64,000 bases of DNA from positions 1-64,000 of the forward strand of contig NZ_WOSY01000005.1 of the NCBI RefSeq assembly GCF_011516755.1. The letters run 5' to 3'. This stretch comes from Acetobacter conturbans (lineage in GTDB: Bacteria > Pseudomonadota > Alphaproteobacteria > Acetobacterales > Acetobacteraceae). Below are positions 17,862 through 27,088 of the stretch, one piece after another. Both the position numbers and the translations under genes were made by a program. The notes under the pieces were generated by a model that saw only the letters and a list, made by a program, of their open reading frames with translations, did no database searches and had not been told where the DNA came from. How positions within the stretch are numbered: position 1 is the stretch's first letter; each line of letters begins with the position of its first letter.

Positions 17862-18521
17862 ATGAGTTTTTTTTCCATCCTCTCGGATCATGTTCCGGAC
17901 TGGGCCTCAATTCAGAGGGCTGGCGGCGCCGCCGTGAAAGTCGTGGAACGGAATCCGACTTCCATCCCCGCTCTTACGGTGGAGGGGGTGCTGATCCTGT
18001 CCGTCCTCACCGGTCTGCGGCGTGGGTTCTCCCGGGAAGTTCTGGGGATCGCCTGCTGGATTGGCGCGGCTTTCATCGCCGCGACATATCATCACAACGT
18101 AGCCCTGCGGGTGTTTTCGGGACTGGACTCGCAGGAGTTGGCCGACGGTCTCGCGTTCGGAATCCTGTTTCTTGGCGGCCTTGTGGCCGGGGCGATGGCG
18201 TCCGGTGTGTTCGTGCGTCTGATCCGTATGTCGCCGCTGGGAGGCATGGATCGTCTTCTGGGAGCCGGTTTCGGCGGTTTGCGGGGCGCCGTGCTGATCG
18301 TGACATTCTATCTGATGAGCAACTGGGCCATTACAACCGGGGCCGGGGCTTCCCATATGGAGAAAAGCGGGAGTGCAGGGAGTGATATTACGGTCGCGCT
18401 GTCCCATATGGCATCCATAATAGCGAGATTCGTGCCTCCAGACCTTGCACACGACGCCCGCTCGCGTCATGACCTGCGCGGGCCGGATGCGCCCGGCGAG
18501 GCTTACCCAGAGAACCCCTGA
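17862..18521 (+). CDS. cvpA: CvpA family membrane protein
   Basis: This inner-membrane protein (219 residues) has four hydrophobic segments and the CvpA pattern: VEGVLILSVLTGLRRGFSRE near the N-terminus, followed by GIACWIGAAF and the MSPLGGMDRLLGAGFGGLRG signature. CvpA homologues often sit beside purF, as here, 50 bases upstream. They have been linked to colicin V production and envelope functions. The start is the ATG with MSFFSIL. The C-terminal 30 residues are polar. Confidence 0.88.
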   Translation: MSFFSILSDHVPDWASIQRAGGAAVKVVERNPTSIPALTVEGVLILSVLTGLRRGFSREVLGIACWIGAAFIAATYHHNVALRVFSGLDSQELADGLAFGILFLGGLVAGAMASGVFVRLIRMSPLGGMDRLLGAGFGGLRGAVLIVTFYLMSNWAITTGAGASHMEKSGSAGSDITVALSHMASIIARFVPPDLAHDARSRHDLRGPDAPGEAYPENP

Positions 18522-18571
18522 GACCAGCGCGCCCGGACTGCGCGGTGGAGGCGGGGGAAGGATGAAAACTG

Positions 18572-20071
18572 ATGTCCGAACCGCTTTCTCTCCGGCAGAC
18601 GACGGTGACCACTCACCCCTGGGCCGACGACCAGCAGGAGGGGGATGACAAGTTCCACGAGGAATGCGCGGTCTTCGGCACCTGGAATGTCGCCGACGCC
18701 TCGCCCATCACGGCACTGGGACTGCATGCCCTCCAGCATCGCGGACAGGAAGCGTCGGGCATTGTCAGCTACGACGGACAGAAATTTTCCTCTCATCGCG
18801 GCTTGGGTCTTGTCGGCGATGTTTTCCACGACACCCGCATCATGGCCGGGCTGCCAGGCGACTGCTCGGTGGGGCACAACCGATACTCCACCACTGGCGA
18901 CACACTTCTGCGGAACGTGCAGCCTCTCTTCGCCGAATTTGAATTTGGTGGTCTCGCGGTCGCCCATAACGGCAACCTGACGAACGCGCATGGCCTGCGC
19001 CGGGCGCTCATCCGGCGCGGTTGCCTGTTTCAGTCCACCACGGACACTGAGGTCTTTGTCCATCTGATCGCCATCTCGCTCTACGCGACGGTGGAAGATC
19101 GCCTGATCGACGCGCTGAAGCAGGTTCAGGGCGCTTATTCCCTCGTCGTCCTGTCGCGTGAGGCCCTGATGGGCGTGCGCGACCCGATGGGCGTGCGTCC
19201 GCTGGTGCTGGGTAAGCTGCCCGGCGCGGCCAACGATGCAAGCGGCTGGGTGCTGGCGTCGGAAAGCTGCGGCCTCGATATCGTCGGCGCGGAATTCGTG
19301 CGCGACGTCGAGCCGGGCGAACTGGTCATCATCGATAAGGACGGCGTGCGCTCCGTCAAGCCGTTCGCGCCCGAGCGGTCCGGCTTCTGCGTGTTCGAAT
19401 ACATCTATTTCGCTCGTCCGGACTCGGTGCTTGACGGCATGCCCGTCTACAATGTCCGCAAGCAGATCGGTGTGGAACTGGCACGCGAGAGCGCGATAGA
19501 GGCGGACGTCGTGGTGCCGGTGCCGGATTCAGGTGTCCCGTCGGCCATGGGCTATGCGCAGGAAAGTGGCATTCCCTTCGAACTGGGCATCATCCGCAAT
19601 CACTATGTGGGGCGCACCTTCATCGAGCCGACGGACCAGATCCGTAACCTCGGCGTGCGCATGAAACATTCCGCCAACAAACCCACGATCAACGGCAAGC
19701 GCGTCATTCTCGTGGATGATTCGATCGTGCGCGGAACCACGTCCCGCAAGATCGTGGATATGGTTCGGGCCGCGGGTGCGACGGAAGTCCACATGCGGAT
19801 TTCCTCGCCGCCGACCAAACATTCCTGCTTTTACGGCATCGACACCCCCGAGCGCAGCAAGCTCCTCGCCGCCCAGCACGATGTGGCGACGATGGCGGAA
19901 CTGATTGGCGTCGACAGTCTCGCCTTCATCTCGTTCGATGGCCTGTATCGGGCCCTCGGCCACGAGAAGCGTGATGCGGAGCGTGGCCGGTATTGCGACG
20001 CCTGTTTTACCGGTGAATATCCCATTCCCCTCGTGGATCACGATGCGGAATTCGGCGTCGGCACAGCCTGA
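18572..20071 (+). CDS. purF: Amidophosphoribosyltransferase
   Basis: PurF makes 5-phosphoribosylamine from PRPP and glutamine, the first step of purine synthesis. The N-terminal glutaminase domain begins with nucleophile Cys32 in EECAVFG, after a 31-residue leader that is probably removed to free the cysteine. Also seen are HRGQEASGI, GHNRYSTTG and AHNGNL. The PRTase domain has VVPVPDSG and the PRPP loop VILVDDSIVRGTTS. C-terminal cysteines (YGIDTP region and YCDACF) suggest an Fe-S cluster type enzyme. Confidence 0.96.
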   Translation: MSEPLSLRQTTVTTHPWADDQQEGDDKFHEECAVFGTWNVADASPITALGLHALQHRGQEASGIVSYDGQKFSSHRGLGLVGDVFHDTRIMAGLPGDCSVGHNRYSTTGDTLLRNVQPLFAEFEFGGLAVAHNGNLTNAHGLRRALIRRGCLFQSTTDTEVFVHLIAISLYATVEDRLIDALKQVQGAYSLVVLSREALMGVRDPMGVRPLVLGKLPGAANDASGWVLASESCGLDIVGAEFVRDVEPGELVIIDKDGVRSVKPFAPERSGFCVFEYIYFARPDSVLDGMPVYNVRKQIGVELARESAIEADVVVPVPDSGVPSAMGYAQESGIPFELGIIRNHYVGRTFIEPTDQIRNLGVRMKHSANKPTINGKRVILVDDSIVRGTTSRKIVDMVRAAGATEVHMRISSPPTKHSCFYGIDTPERSKLLAAQHDVATMAELIGVDSLAFISFDGLYRALGHEKRDAERGRYCDACFTGEYPIPLVDHDAEFGVGTA

Positions 20072-20128
20072 ACCGCGAGATTCTGCGGCGGGATAGCAAC
20101 CCTGCCATAGCGCGCGCGTAGAAGCATC

Positions 20129-21175
20129 ATGCTGACACGACGGCTTGGCCTTGATCTGCCGATCTTCCAGGCGCCGATGGCGGGTGTCGCCACGCCCGAG
20201 CTGGCTGCAGCTGTGTCGGAAGCCGGAGGTCTCGGCAATCTGGGACTGGGTGCGATGAGCGTCGGGGAGGCGCGAAGCGCCATCCGGGCCACCCGTGCCC
20301 TGACCGGACGGCCATTCGGCGTCAACCTGTTCTGCCACAAGCCTGAGACACCCGATCTGGCCACCCTCACCAATTGGCTGGAGTGGCTGCGCCCGGAGTT
20401 CAGCCAGTTCGGCGTTGCCCCACCAGCGTCCCTGCGGCCTGTCTATCCCTCATTTCTCGACAATACGGGCATGCTGGAGATGCTGCTGGAAGAGCGGCCC
20501 GCGATGGTCAGCTTCCATTTCGGACTGCCTTCAACCGAGGTGATCCGGACGATGCGGCGTGCGGGAATACAGCTTGTCGTCAGCGTGACCAGCCCGGAAG
20601 AGGCCGTGCAGGCTTCTGCCGCCGGCGTCGATGCCCTCATTGTGCAGGGCTACGAAGCAGGCGGTCATCGTGGCCTGTTCGATCCCGACGGAAAAGACCG
20701 CAAGCTCGGCACGCGTCCCTTGCTGGCGGCGGTGCAGGCCGTTTCCTCCCTGCCACTCATCGCGGCTGGCGGGGTGATGACCGGATCGGATGTCGCCGCC
20801 ATGCTGGAAGCCGGAGCAATCGCGGCTCAGCTCGGCACCGCCTTCGTGACGTGCGAGGAAAGCGCGGCAAGTCCCGCATGGCGCGCCGCACTGGCGGACG
20901 ACGCGCGGCCCGAAACGGTGATGGTGAGGGCGATTTCCGGTCGTCCTGCGCGCGGGCTCAGAGGCCGCTTCGCCGAACTGGAAGAGCAGCCCGACTGCCC
21001 CCGTATTCCGCCCTATCCGTATGCCTATGACGCTGCACGACAGCTTGCGACCCTTGCGTCTGCTGTCGGCAATACGGACTATGCGGCCTTCTGGGCAGGC
21101 GCCAACGTGGCGGGTGTGCGCCCCATGCCCGCAGCCCGGCTTGTCACTGTGCTGGGGCAGGAAGCCGGTCTGTAA
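20129..21175 (+). CDS. Nitronate monooxygenase (NPD family)
   Basis: The 348-residue FMN-dependent TIM-barrel protein has PIFQAPMAGVATPELAAAV at the N-terminus, GLGNLGLGAMS, IVQGYEAGGHRG with the catalytic-type His, and IAAGGVMTGSDVAAML plus AAQLGTAF in the FMN phosphate region. It is a 2-nitropropane dioxygenase/nitronate monooxygenase homologue and should oxidise nitronates such as propionate-3-nitronate. Some relatives act on other substrates. It starts 57 bases after purF. Confidence 0.88.
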   Translation: MLTRRLGLDLPIFQAPMAGVATPELAAAVSEAGGLGNLGLGAMSVGEARSAIRATRALTGRPFGVNLFCHKPETPDLATLTNWLEWLRPEFSQFGVAPPASLRPVYPSFLDNTGMLEMLLEERPAMVSFHFGLPSTEVIRTMRRAGIQLVVSVTSPEEAVQASAAGVDALIVQGYEAGGHRGLFDPDGKDRKLGTRPLLAAVQAVSSLPLIAAGGVMTGSDVAAMLEAGAIAAQLGTAFVTCEESAASPAWRAALADDARPETVMVRAISGRPARGLRGRFAELEEQPDCPRIPPYPYAYDAARQLATLASAVGNTDYAAFWAGANVAGVRPMPAARLVTVLGQEAGL

Positions 21176-21315
21176 TCAGCGGAGACGGCCCGTCGCAGAG
21201 AGAGCCGCGGCCGCCGTGGGGTGGACGGCGTTATCAGAATGTTGAATATCCGTTATCTTGATAGCCCGGACGCAAGAAGAAATCTGAAGTAGGCCGGGGG
21301 CAGCAAAGATGGATC

Positions 21316-22476
21316 ATGGCGGCTGACACAACAGACAACGAAACGTTCCTGACCCTGCCGATCGGGAAGACCTCTGACTTCGCGCTGGAGGATTTCGCCG
21401 ACAACCATCAGGCCATGAACTATTTCCACAAGCATGGCGCCGGAACCGTCGAGCACGCCTTCGCGCTGGCCAATATCCTGCACATGCACAAGCTGGTGAA
21501 GGAAGCCGCCTATTTCTATGGGCTTGCCTTCAACCTGCATTCCAAGCATCCCCGCGAATTTCCGCTTGCCTCCTCGCTGCTTCAGGCGCGCCTGCTCTGC
21601 CTGCTCAAGGCGGGAATGAGCCCGCCGGAGGACGAGCTGGAGCAGCTGCGCAGGCTGTCCCAGCCGATTTACGACTATATTCTTGGGATCGAGATTGCCT
21701 GGCGCCAGCATGACCCCCAGGCCGCTCTGGAGCGCATGGGAAACTGTTTCGAGGCCTTCCACACAGGGGAGGAGGTTGATGTGCTCTACCTTGAGACGGC
21801 GCTTTCAGTGCTGCCCAAGGCAAAAGCGATCTCCCGCCCGGCTGAAGAGCAGATCATTCCACCGTCCATCTGCATGTACTGGGATGGTAATCCGCCGGAA
21901 GAGGTGACGGAGAACTACGCCTATCACCGCGAGCTGGAAGCGTTCGACGTCCAGATGTTCAACCGTGAGTCAGCGGCGGAGTGGCTTTATGACCGCTACG
22001 GCCGTGAAGCGCAGGATGTCTTTCTGCAGGCCCGCCATCCGGCCGAGGCCGCGGATTTTCTCCGTGTGCATGTGATTCAGGAGCAGGGCGGCTGGTGGCT
22101 GGACGCCGATATCCGCATTGTCGCGCCGGAAGTGCTGGAAGCCTACGCCGCCAAAAGGCCGTCTCATCTGTTCTTCGTGACGGACAATTATTACGTCCAT
22201 AACGATTTCTTCGGCAGTCGTCGCAACAGCCCCATCCTGGCCGACTGCATGCTGTCCCTCTACCGGAACAGCTACCTCTTCAAGGACCTCTACATCGCCT
22301 ACAAGACCGGGCCGGGCGTGTTCAATCGCGCGCTCAACCGCCGCCTGCATACGTCGTTCAAGACAGGCAAGCCGTTCGATCCCGGCGTGGTCGTCCTGCG
22401 GGCTCCCGAGTTCGACAGCATCATTCAGGACATGGACATGGCCTACAAAAAGGGTGGCAACTGGCACGCGGCCTGA
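21316..22476 (+). CDS. DXD-type sugar transferase (Gly_transf_sug family) with helical N-terminal region
   Basis: The 386-residue protein has about 185 residues of helical, TPR-like sequence (ALANILHMHKLVKEAAYFYG). A glycosyltransferase domain starting at PPSICMYWDGNPPEEV follows. The diagnostic motif AEAADFLRVHVIQEQGGWW with LDAD marks the OCH1/TcdA-like DXD superfamily, where the Asp pair binds the metal-nucleotide sugar. The substrate is unknown. There is no signal peptide. A hairpin follows the stop. Confidence 0.85.
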   Translation: MAADTTDNETFLTLPIGKTSDFALEDFADNHQAMNYFHKHGAGTVEHAFALANILHMHKLVKEAAYFYGLAFNLHSKHPREFPLASSLLQARLLCLLKAGMSPPEDELEQLRRLSQPIYDYILGIEIAWRQHDPQAALERMGNCFEAFHTGEEVDVLYLETALSVLPKAKAISRPAEEQIIPPSICMYWDGNPPEEVTENYAYHRELEAFDVQMFNRESAAEWLYDRYGREAQDVFLQARHPAEAADFLRVHVIQEQGGWWLDADIRIVAPEVLEAYAAKRPSHLFFVTDNYYVHNDFFGSRRNSPILADCMLSLYRNSYLFKDLYIAYKTGPGVFNRALNRRLHTSFKTGKPFDPGVVVLRAPEFDSIIQDMDMAYKKGGNWHAA

Positions 22477-22484
22477 GTGTTTTA

Positions 22485-22505
22485 CTTCAGGGCACATCCC
22501 TGAAG
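22485..22505 (+). terminator. Hairpin after the DXD sugar transferase gene
   Basis: CTTCAGGG and CCCTGAAG pair perfectly across CACAT, starting nine bases after the stop codon. No T-run follows, so efficiency is uncertain. Confidence 0.5.
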
Positions 22506-22704
22506 ACGGCCAGAACCGGGTCTTTGGAAACCGTTATGGGGCACAGGCACCACCGGACCATGTGGGGGAATGGGGCTGAGCCTCATGAATCTCCATCCAT
22601 CGACTGACGCGTCCTGTTTTTCAGGCTATAGAGCAGCCATATCGAAAGGGACGCGCAGTCTTTGCGTGTGCCTCACTCTGTTTTCAGATCGGAAAGAATA
22701 TCTC

Positions 22705-24567
22705 ATGGCCGGTTACCGTTCCCGCACCACAACCCACGGCCGCAACATGGCCGGCGCACGCAGCCTCTGGCGCGCCACGGGCATGACGGACGCGGATTTC
22801 GGTAAGCCGATTATCGCCGTGGCCAACTCCTTCACGCAGTTCGTCCCCGGCCATGTCCACCTGAAAGACCTCGGTCAGCTCGTCTGCGAGGCTATCGCGG
22901 AAGCGGGCGGCGTCGGGCGCGAGTTCAACACCATCGCGGTCGATGACGGCATCGCCATGGGTCACGGCGGCATGCTCTACAGCCTCCCCTCGCGCGAACT
23001 GATCGCCGACGCCGTGGAATACATGGTCAACGCCCACTGCGCCGACGCGCTGGTCTGCATCAGCAACTGCGACAAGATCACGCCCGGCATGCTGATGGCC
23101 GCCATGCGCCTGAACATCCCTGTCGTGTTCGTCTCCGGTGGTCCGATGGAAGCCGGTCACGTCAAGGACGGCGAGATCGACAAGGCCATTGATCTGGTCT
23201 CCTCCATGGTTGCCGCCGCAGCACCCGGCGTCACGCAGGAAGAGTCCGACATCATCGAACGGTCAGCCTGCCCGACCTGCGGCTCCTGCTCCGGCATGTT
23301 CACCGCCAACTCGATGAACTGCCTGACCGAAGCGCTCGGCCTGTCGCTTCCGGGCAACGGCAGCCTCCTCGCCACGCATGCCGACCGTCGCGAACTGTTC
23401 ATGAATGCTGGCAGGCTCGTCGTCGATCTGGCCAAACGCTATTACGAGCAGGGCGACAGCAGCGTCCTGCCGCGTTCCATCGCCACGTTCGAGGCGTTCG
23501 AGAATGCCATGACCGTCGATATCGCCATGGGTGGCTCGACCAACACGGTGCTCCATCTCCTCGCCGCCGCGCATGAGGGTGAGGTGCCGTTCACCATGGC
23601 CGATATCGACCGTCTCTCCCGCCGTGTGTCGAATCTCTGCAAGGTCGCGCCGTCCAAGGCCGACGTGCACATGGAAAACGTCCATCGTGCCGGTGGCGTG
23701 CAGGCCATCATGGGCGAACTCGACCGCATGAACCTGCTGCATCACGACCTCCCCATGGTTCACGCCAAAAGCGTGGCCGAGGCGCTGGCGCAGTGGGATA
23801 TCGGTGGCAAGACCGCGACCGACGAGGCCCGCACCTTCTACAAGGCTGCACCCGGCGGTGTCCGCACCACGCAGGCTTTCTCGCAGGCCAGCCGCTACAA
23901 GGAACTGGATCTCGACCGCGAAAAGGGCGCGATCCGTTCCGGCGACCATGCATTCAGCAAAGAAGGTGGTCTCGCCGTTCTCTATGGCAACATCGCCGAG
24001 GACGGGGCCATTGTGAAGACCGCCGGTGTGGCGGAGGGTCTGCTGACCTTCTCCGGTCCCGCCCGTGTCTTCGAAAGTCAGGATGCTGCCGTGTCCGCCA
24101 TTCTCGGTGACCGCATCAAGGCCGGTGACGTGGTGGTGATCCGTTACGAAGGGCCGAAGGGTGGTCCGGGTATGCAGGAAATGCTCTATCCGACGTCCTA
24201 TCTGAAGTCGAAGGGCCTTGCGGAATCCTGTGCGCTGATCACGGACGGTCGGTTCTCCGGCGGCAGTTCGGGCCTGTCCATAGGCCACATTTCGCCGGAA
24301 GCGGCCGAGGGCGGCGAGATTGGTCTGATCGAAGATGGCGACACCATCGAAATCAACATCCCGAGCCGCGTGCTCCGGGTTGCGCTGCCAGAATCCGAGC
24401 TGTCAGCTCGTCGCCAGAAGATGGATGATCGGGGTGTCGAGGCATGGAAACCGGTGCGTGACCGCGTGGTCTCCACGGCGCTCAAGGCTTACGCGGCGCT
24501 GACGACCAGTGCTGCGCGTGGCGCGGTGCGTGATCTGGCGCAGCTGGATCGACGCTCTTCGCGGTGA
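22705..24567 (+). CDS. ilvD: Dihydroxy-acid dehydratase
   Basis: IlvD dehydrates 2,3-dihydroxy-isovalerate and its homologue in valine, isoleucine and leucine synthesis. The 620-residue length matches the family. Visible are [12 protein letters not shown] and [19 protein letters not shown], with cysteines expected to ligate the Fe-S cluster, plus [13 protein letters not shown], and the C-terminal [20 protein letters not shown] take the ATG at 22705, with GGAAAGA upstream and MAGYRSRTT at the family's N-terminus, instead of a longer frame from 22570. It is the last conserved gene before the accessory island. Confidence 0.96.
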   Translation: MAGYRSRTTTHGRNMAGARSLWRATGMTDADFGKPIIAVANSFTQFVPGHVHLKDLGQLVCEAIAEAGGVGREFNTIAVDDGIAMGHGGMLYSLPSRELIADAVEYMVNAHCADALVCISNCDKITPGMLMAAMRLNIPVVFVSGGPMEAGHVKDGEIDKAIDLVSSMVAAAAPGVTQEESDIIERSACPTCGSCSGMFTANSMNCLTEALGLSLPGNGSLLATHADRRELFMNAGRLVVDLAKRYYEQGDSSVLPRSIATFEAFENAMTVDIAMGGSTNTVLHLLAAAHEGEVPFTMADIDRLSRRVSNLCKVAPSKADVHMENVHRAGGVQAIMGELDRMNLLHHDLPMVHAKSVAEALAQWDIGGKTATDEARTFYKAAPGGVRTTQAFSQASRYKELDLDREKGAIRSGDHAFSKEGGLAVLYGNIAEDGAIVKTAGVAEGLLTFSGPARVFESQDAAVSAILGDRIKAGDVVVIRYEGPKGGPGMQEMLYPTSYLKSKGLAESCALITDGRFSGGSSGLSIGHISPEAAEGGEIGLIEDGDTIEINIPSRVLRVALPESELSARRQKMDDRGVEAWKPVRDRVVSTALKAYAALTTSAARGAVRDLAQLDRRSSR

Positions 24568-24578
24568 GATGAGGGATA

Positions 24579-24610
24579 GCAGGGCTCTGCCCTGCACCCG
24601 CCAAAGGCGG
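24579..24610 (+). repeat. Double GC hairpin downstream of ilvD (dispersed element, probable terminator)
   Basis: GCAGGGC-TCT-GCCCTGC (24579-24595) is followed by CCGCC-AAA-GGCGG (24598-24610). The first hairpin and the following bases align with the element at 27054-27070 read on the minus strand. It sits 11 bases after ilvD and marks the left edge of the island. Confidence 0.6.
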
Positions 24611-24974
24611 TGCCTTTGGGAACCGGGTAAATGGTAGGGCGGGCTTGGGCAGGGAAAGCGAAGGTGCTGTGTTCAGAGGTATATTTCGCGAAGCTAGACA
24701 TAAATCGTCCGCAATTCCAGAAAACCAACGGCACTATCTGGGCGGCGTGCCGCATATAGCCACGTTTTCGGATCTGTACCGAGGTACACGGTAGGCTGCG
24801 CGAACTCGCGGACAAACGACGCCGGTTCGGCTAGGCATCCCGATGCCTGCATATTCGAGAAATGCACCTAGTCTAAGTTGTCAGGCTACACTAAACGTCG
24901 CCACTGCCTCAGCGCGGCAACACGATAAGGCGGAACGAATTATTCGATCGCAGTGCAATAGAGCGGGAGGGGGA
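24611..24974. other. Island spacer upstream of the Panacea gene
   Basis: About 360 bases with no supported gene. The base composition and codon patterns look less biased than in the surrounding genes. It contains the palindrome TGTACC-GA-GGTACA at 24775-24788, a possible operator for the downstream pair. No integrase, tRNA or attachment repeat was found. Confidence 0.4.
24775..24788. promoter_or_regulatory. 14-bp palindrome upstream of the Panacea-domain gene
   Basis: TGTACC and GGTACA are perfect inverted arms around GA, about 190 bases before the proposed start codon. It is a plausible repressor site for the gene pair, but could be chance. Confidence 0.3.
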
Positions 24975-25592
24975 ATGATGAATGCGCCATATGACCCTCG
25001 TGCGGTAGCAAATAAACTATTGGACATCGCTGATGTTCTCGCGGGCGAAGCTATGCCGATAACGCCCCTCGCGTTGCAGAAGCTGCTCTTCTTTGTCCAT
25101 GCGCGATACCTTAAGGAAAGCGGCGGCATCCCAGCTGTCAGAGGAGCGTTCGAGGCTTGGCAGTATGGCCCCGTTCACCCCGCTGTATACAAAGCATTCA
25201 GTGGCTACGGGCGTGATCCTATCACAAGCCGCGTCGAAGGAAAGAATGTCGTCACGGGCCAGCCTCTTCCACTTGAAATGCCCAATGACCCAATGCTGCA
25301 GAAGATCATTGGTCAAGTACTTATAAGCTTCGGTAATTTACCAGCATCTGCTCTGGTCCGCTTGTCTCACCAAGTTGGTGGAGCATGGGATACAATATGG
25401 AAAAAAATCCAGCTCGGAGACGCGATTACTAGGCAAATACCAGATAGCGTGACTCTGTCATGCGGACGTTCTATGTTTGTTGTCACGGCCAACGACGAAA
25501 GCAGCGAATCCACGCATGTCGAAGATGAAGATCTCCCTCCCGAATATCGAAATAGCAACTTTGGGCGCACTAGGACGTGGGGAGAAACGTGA
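24975..25592 (+). CDS. Panacea-domain (DUF4065/SocA-like) protein, candidate antitoxin
   Basis: The 205-residue protein carries a Panacea domain over about residues 8-150. Signatures are PLALQKLLFFVHARYL, FEAWQYGPVHPAVYKAF, and the late LSHQVGGAWDTIW. Known Panacea proteins include SocA, a proteolytic adaptor antitoxin, and antitoxins that neutralise many unrelated toxins encoded next to them. The gene has a strong ribosome site (GGGAGGGGG) before a double ATG. The next gene starts inside its 3' end in another frame. Codon use is less GC-biased than in the flanking genes, which suggests transfer. An antitoxin role is inferred from family and layout, not shown. Confidence 0.82.
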   Translation: MMNAPYDPRAVANKLLDIADVLAGEAMPITPLALQKLLFFVHARYLKESGGIPAVRGAFEAWQYGPVHPAVYKAFSGYGRDPITSRVEGKNVVTGQPLPLEMPNDPMLQKIIGQVLISFGNLPASALVRLSHQVGGAWDTIWKKIQLGDAITRQIPDSVTLSCGRSMFVVTANDESSESTHVEDEDLPPEYRNSNFGRTRTWGET

Positions 25593-26256
25593 CAAGGCAA
25601 TACGAGCATTCCGGGCAGGGCGGCCTCCATTTACATATGAAGCGCTTCGTAAGTCGTTAAGTGATGTTTTGCATATCGTTGCGCCATTAGGCTTCAACAT
25701 GCCGCCAGTGCCTTGGGCCACAATCGAGAAAACTGTCCTTGATAGATGCACAAAAAGAAAAAACGAAAAATCTTACAATGTAGCCAAAGCAAAGGCATTA
25801 TACGAATTCCGCAAGCGCACCGACATACGGTTCCTGCCCCATCAAATTTCGTCTTCGTTGATACTCCCCAATGACAATCGCATAGTGTTTTGGAGCGATA
25901 TGATCGCTATTGTCGATGGACGTCCTCTGCTACCGTTTTTCGACTTGCGTTCCTCCACTGGGCTTCAATCTGATAGATCCAGACAGATCGCGATGAGTAT
26001 TCAGCATAGAGTGGCGATTGAGCAAGATGCCGATCTTGATCAGAGTGGCACGAGGCCAGCTATCATCCAGATTGCCGGGTCCATGAAAGATGGTTTCACT
26101 CCGCACCTGATCGAGACTTGCCTCCAGCCTCTTCTATCGATGAGCAATATCCAAGAAATAGTGCTCGAAGTGTGGGATGATATAGTTCGTGTTAGCAGTG
26201 AAGATCAGGGATACGACAAGCGAACTGGTACGGGTGGTTTATTCGACCTTATCTAG
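25516..26256 (+). CDS. Unrecognised protein overlapping the Panacea gene, candidate toxin partner
   Basis: I do not recognise this 246-residue protein. It begins MSKMKISLPNIEIA, with a basic helical N-terminal half rich in Lys/Arg (CTKRKNEKSYNVAKAKALYEFRKR). A beta-rich segment follows, IVFWSDMIAIVDGRPLLPFFDLR, near residues 120-150, and then an acidic C-terminal part. No signal peptide or membrane helix is visible. It overlaps the Panacea gene by 77 bases in another frame, which implies coupled translation. Toxins paired with Panacea antitoxins are very diverse, so novelty is expected. In-frame ATGs at 25516 and 25525 are both possible starts. Confidence 0.65.
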   Translation: MSKMKISLPNIEIATLGALGRGEKRDKAIRAFRAGRPPFTYEALRKSLSDVLHIVAPLGFNMPPVPWATIEKTVLDRCTKRKNEKSYNVAKAKALYEFRKRTDIRFLPHQISSSLILPNDNRIVFWSDMIAIVDGRPLLPFFDLRSSTGLQSDRSRQIAMSIQHRVAIEQDADLDQSGTRPAIIQIAGSMKDGFTPHLIETCLQPLLSMSNIQEIVLEVWDDIVRVSSEDQGYDKRTGTGGLFDLI

Positions 26257-26579
26257 CGCTGTCCCCCCTCGAATGCCAGTTAAGGTCCCTTTCCGCTGCT
26301 CTGATCACCCAGTCCGCACGCGTCGTATAGCCCTACTAGCTTACACGTCTTTGCGATGGAGTGTAGGCTTATCAGTCATTGCCTATGATTTCGAAAGTTG
26401 TAGCCTGGGAGGCTTGTGCCAGATGATTTGAAATTGTGTTCGGGGTGCGAAATGGCCAGCATGTCCGGCTAAATTACATCGAGCGCTCGCCACTTTTTAT
26501 ACATCGTGGAAGGCAGTAAGGAGACGTCTGCTTGTCGGTCATGGTTTTTGCGGGCTGTATGTCTAGCTTGACAGTGCTT
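26257..26579. other. Island spacer between the Panacea pair and the broken phosphatase gene
   Basis: About 320 bases of intermediate GC. I find no supported coding frame on either strand, no terminator with a clear T-run, and no insertion-sequence end. It may be decayed accessory DNA. Confidence 0.4.
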
Positions 26580-26909
26580 TCAGTCGATAGGGAGATAGTG
26601 ACCGAGCCTTGTTTGAAGCATCTTGGCTAGTCTTGGGTCCATGAAGTCGAACTCGTCAGGTATATCCAGACCAATCAATCGTTTGCCACTCAGTGACACA
26701 CGAAATCGCTTCTGTCCCTTGAAGCGATGCGCCTTCTCCATGACCACGATCACATCGACCCACACCCCCAGTTCGGATGTGAGGGGATTCTCGGTATCGT
26801 TATTCGTCCCCGAGGAAGCAACTTAAAGGCTTGGCCGAGAAGAGAAAATTTCCTCGGCGGTAGGGCTGCGAAGGCGGTTTTGACTGCACACGAACACGAC
26901 ATTTTTCAT
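26580..26909 (-). pseudogene. Low-molecular-weight protein tyrosine phosphatase family gene, interrupted by an in-frame stop
   Basis: Read from the ATG at 26909, the frame gives MKNVVFVCSQNRLRSPTAEE, the short LMW-PTP-like type with the P-loop CSQNRLRS. Codon 29 is TAA (26825-26823). The same frame then continues to 26580 with VASSGTNN, IVVMEKAHR, and LDIPDEFDFMDPRL, which are the rest of the family's roughly 110-residue domain. AAGGA lies seven bases before the start. A single base change from GAA or similar would restore the protein. The gene is therefore a nonsense pseudogene unless the base is a sequencing error or the stop is suppressed. Confidence 0.82.
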
Positions 26910-27053
26910 GCGGGAATCCTTGGCAGTAAGCTACACATTAATATTGCAGCGACTGCTATTGGGAACTAAGTATTCCAGCCCAAACAGTCAGTAATATATA
27001 AACAATACTACCATTATTCGGGATGAAGGGGACTGTGTTTCCTTCCGGGGAGA

Positions 27054-27070
27054 GCGGGGCAGCGCCCCGC
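27054..27070 (-). repeat. GC hairpin downstream of the two-domain glycosyltransferase gene (dispersed element, probable terminator)
   Basis: GCGGGGC and GCCCCGC form a perfect stem around AGC, 18 bases beyond the stop of the minus-strand gene. On the minus strand it aligns with the hairpin after ilvD. It marks the right edge of the island in opposite orientation. Confidence 0.6.
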
Positions 27071-27088
27071 AGAGCTTTTACCAAGGGG

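Noticed and set aside
24489-24815. Minus-strand open frame overlapping the ilvD end and island spacer
   Set aside because: It runs antisense through the ilvD 3' end and the hairpin repeat, with no ribosome site and no motif.
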